Positions 1 through 6,165 of a stretch of DNA of 7,118 nucleotides are shown here, piece by piece; positions within the stretch are counted from its first letter, which is position 1; each line of letters starts with the position of its first letter. The notes under the pieces were generated by a model that was not told the origin of the DNA, did no database searches, and was given only the letters and a program-made list of their open reading frames with translations. The translations under genes and the position numbers were made by a program. Origin of the DNA: an uncultured Chitinophagaceae bacterium (lineage in GTDB: Bacteria > Bacteroidota > Bacteroidia > Chitinophagales > Chitinophagaceae); contig CAMLEM010000085.1 of the NCBI GenBank assembly GCA_946479005.1, positions 1 to 7,118 of the forward strand, read 5' to 3'.

Positions 1-477
1 GGGGCGAATAATTTTCTTTCGGAAGGAACGATCCCCATTTTCTGGGGAGGAGAAGCTCACGTGAAGCAGGGTTTCTCCATCAATTACCAACGCAATATCT
101 TTCATTCGAAGAAAGTATTCTCCTTTGATTGGGGCGCCTCCCTTGCGGGATGGAAAAGTAATGACCTGCGACAAAACTTCTACACCTTTTCACTCTCACC
201 GATCCTGCGATTCACTGTTTTACGCTCGAAAGGGCTCGACCTGGGTTTGGAATATTCCGTGGCCGGCCCCACTTTCATTTCCCGGCCCGTGATCGACAAT
301 AAGCTTACTGGTTCAAAGTTCACTTTCTATGATTTTATGGGGCTCAACGCGTTTGCGGGTAAAAAGAAAAAATTCTATTCAGGCTTACGTATTGCGCATT
401 TCTCCAATGGAAATATGCTTCCCGATAACGAAGGTGTGAAAGTCCCTCTTACGCTGAACCTTGGGGTGGCCTGGTAA
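1..477 (+). CDS. PagL-like acyloxyacyl hydrolase (lipid A 3-O-deacylase family), 5' truncated
   Basis: The reading frame is open from base 1 to the TAA at 475-477, so this is the last 158 residues of a longer protein; the GTG at 61 is an internal Val codon, not a start. The protein shows alternating hydrophobic/polar beta-strand segments and ends in an aromatic residue (GVAW), as expected of a small outer-membrane beta-barrel. Near the C-terminus is AHFSNGN followed by PDNEGV, which matches the His-x-Ser-Asn active-site segment of PagL; the His and Ser are in-window residues 133 and 135. PagL enzymes remove the 3-O-linked acyl chain from lipid A at the outer membrane, and Bacteroidota carry many homologues annotated as acyloxyacyl hydrolases. 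The residue aligned with the PagL catalytic Glu appears to be Lys147, with a Glu nearby at 144, so activity is uncertain. The signal peptide would lie outside the window. Family call is fairly sure; the exact substrate is inferred. Confidence 0.8.
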   Translation, partial: GANNFLSEGTIPIFWGGEAHVKQGFSINYQRNIFHSKKVFSFDWGASLAGWKSNDLRQNFYTFSLSPILRFTVLRSKGLDLGLEYSVAGPTFISRPVIDNKLTGSKFTFYDFMGLNAFAGKKKKFYSGLRIAHFSNGNMLPDNEGVKVPLTLNLGVAW

Positions 478-482
478 TTCTC

Positions 483-514
483 TTTGAATCTTTCACGGGA
501 AATCTATACCTTGA
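483..514 (+). promoter_or_regulatory. putative Bacteroidota-type promoter for the diheme cytochrome gene
   Basis: TTTG at 483-486 and TACCTTGA at 507-514, 20 bases apart, resemble the Bacteroidota sigma-ABfr layout TTTG / TAnnTTTG, with two mismatches in the downstream box. It lies in the 60-base gap between the acylhydrolase stop and the cytochrome ATG, at a sensible distance (about 20 bases of leader). No Shine-Dalgarno sequence precedes the ATG. Motif match only. Confidence 0.3.
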
Positions 515-537
515 TTCTCCAAACCAAACCTACTGTT

Positions 538-1509
538 ATGAAGAAGTCTCTCGCTTTGGCGACGGTCATTGCCGTTGCATTACTTACATTTTACATTGCT
601 TCCTGCAATAATGAAGACAGAACAGCCGGGGCCAAGGGCAGCAATGATGATTCTGTAGCCCGTGTGGTTGAGCGGGGGAGATACCTCGCCGTTCACGTGG
701 CAGGCTGTATTGATTGCCACAGCACGCGCGACCTTGCCAAATATTCAGGGCCTGTGATCCCCGGAACAGAAGGGAAGGGGGGAATGGAGTTCAATGAGAA
801 ATTTGGATTGCCCGGCTCTGTTTTCGCAAAAAACATCACACCGGATCCGGAGACAGGTATCGGCACCTGGACAGACGAAGAAATTTTACGGGCGATCACC
901 CAGGGCATCAACAAGAACGGAGATACCCTCTTTCCGCTTATGCCATATCCGCATCTTAATCACGCAGCCAAAGACGACCTGATGGCCATCATTGCATACA
1001 TCCGCACATTAAAGCCCATCAAGAATAAAGTTCCGGAGAGAAGATTGATGATTCCCATTTCAATGGCTTATCCCGGTCCGGCCCTGCAGGCCTCGGTGGA
1101 TGGGAATGTTCGCCCTTCAGAATCTGACAGGGTTGCCTATGGGGGTTACCTCGTCAACCTGGCCGATTGTGCAACCTGTCATTCGCCACTCACCCAGCAC
1201 GGCCCCGATATGAGCCGGGCATTTGCAGGCGGCTATCGTTTTGATGTGGGCACCTATGTTGTTAATTCTGCGAATATCACTCCTGATTCCGCCACGGGAA
1301 TCGGAGCCTGGACTGAGGAGCAGTTTATGAATAAGTTTATCCCTCATCGTGAAGAAAAGAATTACAATTTCACGGTAGGCAGGGAAAATACGATCATGCC
1401 GCTTTCTCTTTATGCGGGAATGACGGACAATGATCTTAAAGCGATCTACGCATACCTGAGAAGCCTGAAGCCGATCACCAATAAAGTGGAAAAATATCCT
1501 GCGCAGTAG
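538..1509 (+). CDS. lipid-anchored diheme c-type cytochrome with two duplicated domains
   Basis: The product is 323 residues from the ATG at 538. A TTG 54 bases upstream is in frame, but the ATG gives a textbook lipoprotein signal (MKK, hydrophobic stretch, IAS-Cys23), so the ATG is preferred. Two class I cytochrome c domains follow. Heme sites are Cys57-I-D-Cys60-His61 and Cys211-A-T-Cys214-His215; probable axial Met ligands are Met135 (PLMPY) and Met287 (TIMPL). Each domain repeats NITPD..TGIG.WT (99-112 and 246-259) and an AY[IL]R[ST]LKPI.NKV tail (153-165 and 305-317), showing an internal duplication. These signatures are typical of cytochrome subunits of membrane-linked alcohol, aldehyde and gluconate dehydrogenases, which usually have three hemes. 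The protein would be anchored to a membrane facing the periplasm and transfer electrons. No dehydrogenase gene is next to it, so its partner is unknown. It converges with the minus-strand operon, 3 bp away. Confidence 0.93.
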   Translation: MKKSLALATVIAVALLTFYIASCNNEDRTAGAKGSNDDSVARVVERGRYLAVHVAGCIDCHSTRDLAKYSGPVIPGTEGKGGMEFNEKFGLPGSVFAKNITPDPETGIGTWTDEEILRAITQGINKNGDTLFPLMPYPHLNHAAKDDLMAIIAYIRTLKPIKNKVPERRLMIPISMAYPGPALQASVDGNVRPSESDRVAYGGYLVNLADCATCHSPLTQHGPDMSRAFAGGYRFDVGTYVVNSANITPDSATGIGAWTEEQFMNKFIPHREEKNYNFTVGRENTIMPLSLYAGMTDNDLKAIYAYLRSLKPITNKVEKYPAQ

Positions 1510-1512
1510 GAG

Positions 1513-1995
1513 CTATTCCTCTTTGCTGATCCTTTCGAAGTATTGCCTGTTCCAAACACCCGGTGCAGCGTGATCGCCTTCTTCAAATTCAAGGCTCACA
1601 TAGTTTATGCCCGGGACTTCGGTAAGATTGTATGTAACGGCGGCGAGATAGAAGATCGGGCCTGTTGATCCCATCTGCTGCGTGAGGTAACTGGCATCCG
1701 GTATCCTGGCAAATACAGTATCTCCTGAGCTTCGCAGGTATTCCAGGCGAATATTTGGATTGGTCTGATTTAAAAACCCGATGATCGGTTCAGCGGCGAG
1801 AGAGTCGAGACCCGCCGGGCGGTCTTTTTCCATAGCAAGTTTGCCATCGGTCATTTCAGCCGACCATAAATACACTTCCGGTGCGATCTCGATGGAATCT
1901 TCCTCCGCAATATCCGTGTCTGCACTATTGTTACAACCCACTAAAACCAACATAAAGGAGACTGATAAAAAGAAGGCGATTTTTTTCATATTCAT
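1513..1995 (-). CDS. small lipoprotein with GerMN-like C-terminal region
   Basis: The product is 160 residues starting MNMKK; the second Met (ATG at 1989) would give 158 and is equally plausible. A signal peptide ends in a good lipobox, LVG-Cys21, so the protein is lipidated. Acidic residues at 27-36 (DTDIAEEDSIE) form a linker. The rest, about 40-140, reads like a GerMN-type fold: a strand VYLW, a segment DTVFARIPDASYLTQQMGS, a helix with LAAVTYNLTEVPGI and a closing strand NYVSLEFEEG. GerMN domains occur in Gram-positive GerM/LpqB-type envelope proteins and in lipoproteins of other phyla; their molecular role is largely unknown. The GerMN assignment is pattern-based and moderate in confidence; the lipoprotein call is firm. 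It is the last gene of the mqnC operon, starting 15 bases after the DUF3817 gene stops. Confidence 0.8.
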   Translation of the reverse strand: MNMKKIAFFLSVSFMLVLVGCNNSADTDIAEEDSIEIAPEVYLWSAEMTDGKLAMEKDRPAGLDSLAAEPIIGFLNQTNPNIRLEYLRSSGDTVFARIPDASYLTQQMGSTGPIFYLAAVTYNLTEVPGINYVSLEFEEGDHAAPGVWNRQYFERISKEE

Positions 1996-2010
1996 TGGAT
2001 TTAATTAAGA

Positions 2011-2340
2011 TCAGGCAGGCTGGGCCGGGATTTCTTCCTGTTCCTTTTTCCATTGCTTATCCATTACGAAAGTTCCGAATGGCAGGAAAGAGGCCAGGGC
2101 GCTCCTGAAGGTCCAGTTCCAGCTTTTTTGATATTCTTTTTTGGTTTCCCAGAGAAGAATGAAGAATGCCACCACCAGGATCCCGTGCAGGCTTCCCACG
2201 ATGGTCACGGCCAGGGGGAGGCCTGCAAAATATTTCAGTGGCATCGCTATGAAGAGCAGGAGAATAAATGAGATGCCTTCTGCAAGAGCCGTTTTTCTAA
2301 ACCAGGAAAATGTGGATGCCGGGTTGGCCAGTTTTTTCAT
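2011..2340 (-). CDS. DUF3817 domain integral membrane protein
   Basis: The product is 109 residues, which fits the small DUF3817 family. Diagnostic features are ALAEGISFILLLFIAMPLKY (residues 18-37), GSLHGILVV (49-57) and SFLPFGTFVMD (84-94), matching the family's EG-hydrophobic-PLK, HG and PFG-F-D blocks. Three membrane helices are likely, at about 18-36, 43-63 and 77-93, with a charged C-terminal tail (KKEQEE) probably in the cytoplasm. There is no signal peptide. The molecular function of the family is not known. The start lies 11 bases after the mqnC stop and the stop lies 15 bases before the next start, so the three genes are very probably co-transcribed. The start context is AT-rich without a Shine-Dalgarno sequence. 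Confidence 0.88.
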   Translation of the reverse strand: MKKLANPASTFSWFRKTALAEGISFILLLFIAMPLKYFAGLPLAVTIVGSLHGILVVAFFILLWETKKEYQKSWNWTFRSALASFLPFGTFVMDKQWKKEQEEIPAQPA

Positions 2341-2351
2341 TGAGGATTGAT

Positions 2352-3473
2352 TTAATAATTCACAACCTGTTCTTCTATCATTTCAGGGATCTCACGCCAT
2401 TCATATTGCTGGTTACGGAGCTGTGGTTCGAAACCTGCTTCGCGAATGGCCTGCTGGATGGTTTTATAGGTGAAGCGGTGTGGTGCTCCTGCCGCGCTTA
2501 CCACATTCTCTTCGATCATTATCGATCCGAAATCATTGGCCCCCGCGTGCAAACAAAGCTGCGCTGTGGGCTTACCCACCGTGAGCCAGCTGGCCTGGAT
2601 GTTTTTGATGTTGGGCAGCATTACCCGGCTTAAAGCGATCATTCTCACATATTCATCCGGTGTGGTAAGGTTATGCACTCCGCGAATCCTTGCCAGTAAG
2701 GTATCTACATCCTGGAAGGTCCAGGGAATGAATGCAAGAAAGCCATTCACTCCATCCGGCTTACGACTCTGTACCTCGCGGATCTTTACGAGGTGTTCAA
2801 ATCGTTCTTCGATCGTCTCAACGTGCCCGAACATCATTGTAGCCGAGGTTGTGATATTCAGCTTATGCGCTTCGTGCATAATGTCCAGCCATTCCTCGGC
2901 CCCGCATTTTCCCTTGCTGATAAGCCGGCGTACCCTGTCCACCAGTATCTCCGCGCCCGCACCGGGTAATGAATCCATCCCCGCTTCCTTCAGGGCAAGA
3001 AGCACCTCGCGGTGAGTGGACCGTTCCAACTTGGTGATGTGCGCCACTTCGGGTGGCCCGAGCGCGTGAAGCTTGATCTGGGGAAATTCCTTCTTGATCT
3101 TCCTGAATGTATCAACATAGAATTCCAGTCCCAGCTCCGGGTGATGACCCCCCTGCAGGAGCAGCTGATCGCCTCCGTATTTAAGTGTTTCCTCGATCTT
3201 CTGCCTGTATGCAGGCATTTCTGTGATATACGCTTCAGGGTGGCCGGGAATTCGGTAGAAATTGCAGAATTTACAATTGGCTATACACACATTCGTGGTG
3301 TTCACATTGCGGTCGATCTGCCAGGTAACCCTCCCGTGGGGAACCTGTTTTTTGCGGATCTCATCGGCCACATACATCAGGTCGGCCAGGGGAGCCTGCT
3401 CATAGAGATGAACGCCTTCGGTGACCGACAGGAACTCCAGGTTCAAAGCGCGTTCAAACAGCTCGTTCAGCAT
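2352..3473 (-). CDS. mqnC: cyclic dehypoxanthine futalosine synthase, radical SAM (futalosine menaquinone pathway)
   Basis: The product is 373 residues, normal for MqnC. It catalyses the radical cyclisation of dehypoxanthine futalosine to its cyclic form, in the futalosine route to menaquinone, in the cytoplasm. Cys63, Cys67 and Cys70 form the CxxxCxxC motif that holds the radical SAM 4Fe-4S cluster. Further family blocks are LLQGGHHPELGLEFY (105-119), LPGAGAEIL (169-177), ATMMFGHVET (211-220), FIPWTFQ (248-254), QASWLTVG (293-300) and IEENVVSAAG (320-329). FIPWTFQ and IEENVVS favour MqnC over the paralogue MqnE (aminofutalosine synthase). It is the first gene of a minus-strand operon with the DUF3817 and lipoprotein genes; no other mqn gene is in the window. 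A perfect TAnnTTTG box ends only 4 bases before the ATG, implying an almost leaderless transcript. The product implies menaquinone made without the classical men route. Confidence 0.95.
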   Translation of the reverse strand: MLNELFERALNLEFLSVTEGVHLYEQAPLADLMYVADEIRKKQVPHGRVTWQIDRNVNTTNVCIANCKFCNFYRIPGHPEAYITEMPAYRQKIEETLKYGGDQLLLQGGHHPELGLEFYVDTFRKIKKEFPQIKLHALGPPEVAHITKLERSTHREVLLALKEAGMDSLPGAGAEILVDRVRRLISKGKCGAEEWLDIMHEAHKLNITTSATMMFGHVETIEERFEHLVKIREVQSRKPDGVNGFLAFIPWTFQDVDTLLARIRGVHNLTTPDEYVRMIALSRVMLPNIKNIQASWLTVGKPTAQLCLHAGANDFGSIMIEENVVSAAGAPHRFTYKTIQQAIREAGFEPQLRNQQYEWREIPEMIEEQVVNY

Positions 3474-3477
3474 ACCG

Positions 3478-3485
3478 CAAAGTTA
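3478..3485 (-). promoter_or_regulatory. -7 promoter box (TAACTTTG) for mqnC
   Basis: On the minus strand TAACTTTG matches the Bacteroidota -7 consensus TAnnTTTG at every fixed position. Only CGGT separates it from the mqnC ATG (3473-3471), so transcription should begin at or within a base or two of the start codon. I find no clear TTTG at the -33 position, so the promoter is half-supported. Confidence 0.45.
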
Positions 3486-3556
3486 GGCCGCAGTGGATAA
3501 AAGCAGGGATGAAAATTCCCTTAAACAGTCTGCAATTACCGCTCGTAAAAGCCTGT

Positions 3557-3586
3557 TTTGACAAGAAACCGTTAAATATTATTTTG
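3557..3586 (+). promoter_or_regulatory. putative promoter for the aspartic protease gene
   Basis: TTTG at 3557-3560 and TTATTTTG at 3579-3586, 18 bases apart, approximate TTTG / TAnnTTTG with one mismatch in the second box. It lies in the divergent intergenic region 3474-3656 and would leave a leader of about 65 bases. The leader begins with GACCG twice in tandem (3586-3595) and holds a weak 4-bp stem, AGGC (3615-3618) with GCCT (3624-3627). Motif match only. Confidence 0.35.
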
Positions 3587-3656
3587 ACCGGACCGGAACC
3601 TGCTGCATCGTTTTAGGCACGTAGCCTGTCATCATAATAGCAAGCGTTCACACCTG

Positions 3657-4847
3657 ATGGCCAGACTATTGTTTCTTCTATCCATTCTTTTTTCCCGCGC
3701 CCTTCCCCTGGCCGCGCAGGAAGAATTTGTGTTGCCTCCCTCAAGGCAGATCGCAACGATACCCTTTACCCAACTCACCGGGGGCATTGTGTTATTGAAA
3801 GCGCAGTTCGAAGAATTTCCAGATACACTGAACTTCATCCTGGACACGGGGAGCAGCGGCATCTCCCTTGATTCTTCGACAGCAGAGTATCTTGGGCTGG
3901 AGCCGGTGCAGACCGATAAAACGATCCGCGGGATCGCTGTGATGAAGAAAGTCAGTTTCCTGTACGATAAGACACTTCATTTCCCAGGCCTTTCCATCGA
4001 CAGCCTGAATTTTCACATCAACGACTATTCCATTCTTACAGCAGTTTACGGAGAACAGATCGACGGGATCATTGGTTATTCTGTGCTGAGCCGTTATATC
4101 GTGAAGCTGAATTATGACAGTTCCAGGCTCAGCTTCTGGACCATCGGAACGATGAAGTATCCCCGCGGCGGGTATCTCTTAAAACCTGTTTTCAACCAGC
4201 TTGTCGCCCAGTCACTCCGGGTGAAGGATGCCCGCCCCGTACAAACCCGCTTCCTGTATGATATGGGCGCAGGGGTTTGTATGTTATTCAATAAAGATTT
4301 TGTAGATGACAGCAATTTCCTGGATCGTAAAAAGAAGGTTTGGACAAAGGAGGGCGAAGGATTGGGCGGAAAGATCGATATGGAATTGAGGGTGATCCGT
4401 GAAGTGAAAGTAGGACCCTATAAATTCCGAAATGTACCCGTATATGTTTTTGATGATGAGTACAACGTTACCAATTATCCTTTTATGGGGGGATTGGTCG
4501 GTAATGATATCCTGAGACGGTTCAACGTGATCCTCAATTACGCACAGGAAGACATCCACATAACTCCTAACAGCCAGTACTTACAGCATTTTGATTACTC
4601 CTATTCCGGTGTCGAATTATACCTGGTCAACGGAATGATCATTATCGGGGACGTGGCCAAAGGTTCGCCCGCGGAGGCCGCAGGCTGCAAAGAAGGCGAT
4701 GAAGTGCTGGGAGTAAACAAGAATTTCTCACAAAACCTGAACCAGTACAAGATCGCCCTGCAGGTCCCCAATGAAAAGGTCAAGATCATCATCCGCCGCG
4801 ACGGGCAGATCCAGGAGATCGAGTTCAAGGTAAGAAGCATCATTTAG
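3657..4847 (+). CDS. exported retropepsin-like aspartic protease with C-terminal PDZ domain
   Basis: The product is 396 residues. An N-terminal signal peptide (about 1-20, ending PLAA before QEE) has no lipobox, so it is a type I export signal to the periplasm or beyond. Two homologous lobes follow. Lobe 1 has the catalytic FILDTGSSG (Asp63) and closes with GIIGYSVLSRYIVKLNY (137-153). Lobe 2 has FLYDMGAGV (Asp202) and closes with GLVGNDILRRFNVILNY (279-295). The spacing between the Asp motif and the closing motif is nearly equal in both (74 and 77 residues), so the pair arose by duplication; both lobes in one chain would form the two-Asp site that retropepsins make by dimerising. Residues about 316-392 are a PDZ domain (VNGMIIIGDVAKGSPAEAAG, EGDEVLGVN, VKIIIRRDG), which probably binds substrate C-termini. 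Odd point: lobe 2 has DMG rather than DTG. Substrate unknown. It appears to be its own transcription unit. Confidence 0.9.
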   Translation: MARLLFLLSILFSRALPLAAQEEFVLPPSRQIATIPFTQLTGGIVLLKAQFEEFPDTLNFILDTGSSGISLDSSTAEYLGLEPVQTDKTIRGIAVMKKVSFLYDKTLHFPGLSIDSLNFHINDYSILTAVYGEQIDGIIGYSVLSRYIVKLNYDSSRLSFWTIGTMKYPRGGYLLKPVFNQLVAQSLRVKDARPVQTRFLYDMGAGVCMLFNKDFVDDSNFLDRKKKVWTKEGEGLGGKIDMELRVIREVKVGPYKFRNVPVYVFDDEYNVTNYPFMGGLVGNDILRRFNVILNYAQEDIHITPNSQYLQHFDYSYSGVELYLVNGMIIIGDVAKGSPAEAAGCKEGDEVLGVNKNFSQNLNQYKIALQVPNEKVKIIIRRDGQIQEIEFKVRSII

Positions 4848-4861
4848 CCTTTTCCTTTTCT

Positions 4862-4869
4862 TAGCTTTG
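4862..4869 (+). promoter_or_regulatory. -7 promoter box (TAGCTTTG) for the M16 peptidase pair
   Basis: TAGCTTTG matches TAnnTTTG at all fixed positions and lies 15 bases after the aspartic protease stop codon. Transcription would begin around 4873-4876, giving a leader of about 45 bases. No good TTTG is seen at -33; the nearest is TTTA at 4843-4846, at too short a spacing. The box suggests the M16 genes have their own promoter rather than depending on read-through. Confidence 0.4.
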
Positions 4870-4870
4870 C

Positions 4871-4908
4871 AGGTCCGGGGAAGGTCTCAACAAAGAAGAC
4901 TTCCACCT
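4871..4908 (+). repeat. imperfect inverted repeat (hairpin) in the M16 leader
   Basis: The left arm is AGGT (4871-4874) plus GGAAGGTCT (4879-4887); the right arm is AGACTTCC (4897-4904) plus ACCT (4905-4908). The inner stem is 8 bp with one bulged G, the outer stem is 4 bp, CCGG is bulged on the left side, and the loop is 9 bases. It lies between the putative -7 box and the ATG. No T-run follows, so it is not a typical terminator; an mRNA-stabilising or regulatory leader structure is the more natural reading. Confidence 0.4.
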
Positions 4909-4919
4909 GTTATTAATAT

Positions 4920-6164
4920 ATGATCCATTTTGAAAGATTCACGTTAGACAATGGCCTCCGGGTGATCGTGCACCAGGATCCCTCCACTCCAATGGCTGTG
5001 ATGGACATTCTGTATGATGTAGGCGCCCGGGATGAGGATCCCGAGCGAACCGGCTTTGCTCACCTTTTCGAACACCTGATGTTCGGGGGATCGGTGAATG
5101 TGCCAGTTTTTGATGAGCCCCTTCAAATGGCCGGTGGAGAGAACAATGCCTATACTACAAACGATCTCACCAATTATTACATTCAACTTCCCGCCGAAAA
5201 CCTGGAAACGGCCTTCTGGCTGGAAAGCGACCGGATGCTTTCACTCGCTTTCAGTGAAAAAAGCCTTGACGTGCAAAGAAAGGTAGTGTGCGAAGAGTTC
5301 AAGGAACACTATCTCACAAAACCCTACGGCGATGTATGGCACAAAATGAGAGAGCTTGCCTATACCCGTCACCCTTACCGGTGGATGACCATCGGGAAGG
5401 AACTTTCTCATATTGAAAAGGCACAGTTAACGGATGTGCGGAATTTCTTTTTCAAACATTACCGGCCGGTGAATGCCGTGCTCGTGGTTGCGGGGAATGT
5501 AACGGTGGAACGGGTAAAAGAGCTTGCCGACAAATGGTTTGGTGATATCCCGGCCGGGGATAAATATGTACGGGACCTGCCAGTGGAGCCAAAACAGGTA
5601 GCGGAGCGAAAGCTGGAGGTGAAAGCTGATGTGCCTCTGAACGCATTGTACAAATGCTGGCATATGCCCGCCAGGCTTGACCAGGCGTATTATGTTTCAG
5701 ACCTTCTCTCTGATATACTCAGCGGGGGCGGCTCCTCTCGGTTGTTCCAGTCACTGGTAAAAGAGAAACAGCTGTTCAGCAGCATCGAGTGCCACCATTT
5801 TGGCAGCAGTGATGCAGGGCTCCTCTGTGTGGAGGGAAAGCTGATGAGTGGTGTGAATATCGAGGTGGCGGAAAAGGCGGTGAATGAAGAACTGGAAAAG
5901 ATGAAAAATGAAGAAGTGCCGAAGAATGAGCTTCAGAAAGTGAAGCACAAAACGGAGAGTATGATAGCCTTCGAGGATATGAGCGTGATGAGTCGCGCCA
6001 ATAGCCTGGCCTACTTTGAGACCCTTGGAGATGCTGCCTGGATGAACTATGAACTTGATAAGTATGCGGCGGTAACATCAAAAGATATCCTGGAGCAAAG
6101 CCGGGAGATCTTCCGGGACGAAAATTGTAATACTATTTATTATTTAGCTGCGAACAGGAATTAA
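4920..6164 (+). CDS. M16 family zinc peptidase, catalytic subunit
   Basis: The product is 414 residues, typical of single-half M16B subunits that pair with a second chain. The inverted zinc motif His48-L-F-Glu51-His52 is intact, and Glu126 in KVVCEEF, 74 residues after His52, is the expected third ligand. Other family marks are FTLDNGLRVIVHQD (7-20), the GENNAYTTNDLTNYY segment (73-87) and ILSGGGSSRLF (266-276). The position equivalent to the R/Y pair of non-catalytic subunits holds Val280 and Ser287, so this chain depends on a partner for that function. There is no signal peptide, and an in-frame TAA six bases before the ATG rules out a longer N-terminus, so the protein is probably cytoplasmic. 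Known M16B peptidases degrade or process peptides inside a clam-shell chamber; the substrate here is unknown. The stop is followed after one base by the partner gene. No Shine-Dalgarno sequence. Confidence 0.94.
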   Translation: MIHFERFTLDNGLRVIVHQDPSTPMAVMDILYDVGARDEDPERTGFAHLFEHLMFGGSVNVPVFDEPLQMAGGENNAYTTNDLTNYYIQLPAENLETAFWLESDRMLSLAFSEKSLDVQRKVVCEEFKEHYLTKPYGDVWHKMRELAYTRHPYRWMTIGKELSHIEKAQLTDVRNFFFKHYRPVNAVLVVAGNVTVERVKELADKWFGDIPAGDKYVRDLPVEPKQVAERKLEVKADVPLNALYKCWHMPARLDQAYYVSDLLSDILSGGGSSRLFQSLVKEKQLFSSIECHHFGSSDAGLLCVEGKLMSGVNIEVAEKAVNEELEKMKNEEVPKNELQKVKHKTESMIAFEDMSVMSRANSLAYFETLGDAAWMNYELDKYAAVTSKDILEQSREIFRDENCNTIYYLAANRN

Positions 6165-6165
6165 T

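Noticed and set aside
61..63. GTG as the start of the acylhydrolase gene
   Set aside because: The frame is open back to base 1 with protein-like sequence, and a start here would leave no signal peptide for an outer-membrane protein; the gene is simply cut by the window edge.
484..486. TTG as the start of the cytochrome gene
   Set aside because: It would place 18 extra residues before a well-formed lipoprotein signal peptide; the ATG at 538 gives a normal N-terminus, and the TTG lies in the likely promoter.
2470..3015. 181-codon open frame on the plus strand
   Set aside because: It is antisense to mqnC, whose protein has unmistakable conserved motifs along this stretch; the plus-strand product shows no recognisable family and is composition-driven.
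3012..3500. 162-codon open frame on the plus strand overlapping the mqnC start and promoter
   Set aside because: It is antisense to the radical SAM core of mqnC and has no recognisable features; overlap with a conserved gene explains the open frame.
4871..4908. Rho-independent terminator for the aspartic protease gene
   Set aside because: The inverted repeat is interrupted by bulges and followed by TGTTATTAAT rather than a T-run, and a -7 promoter box lies just upstream, so a leader hairpin fits better.
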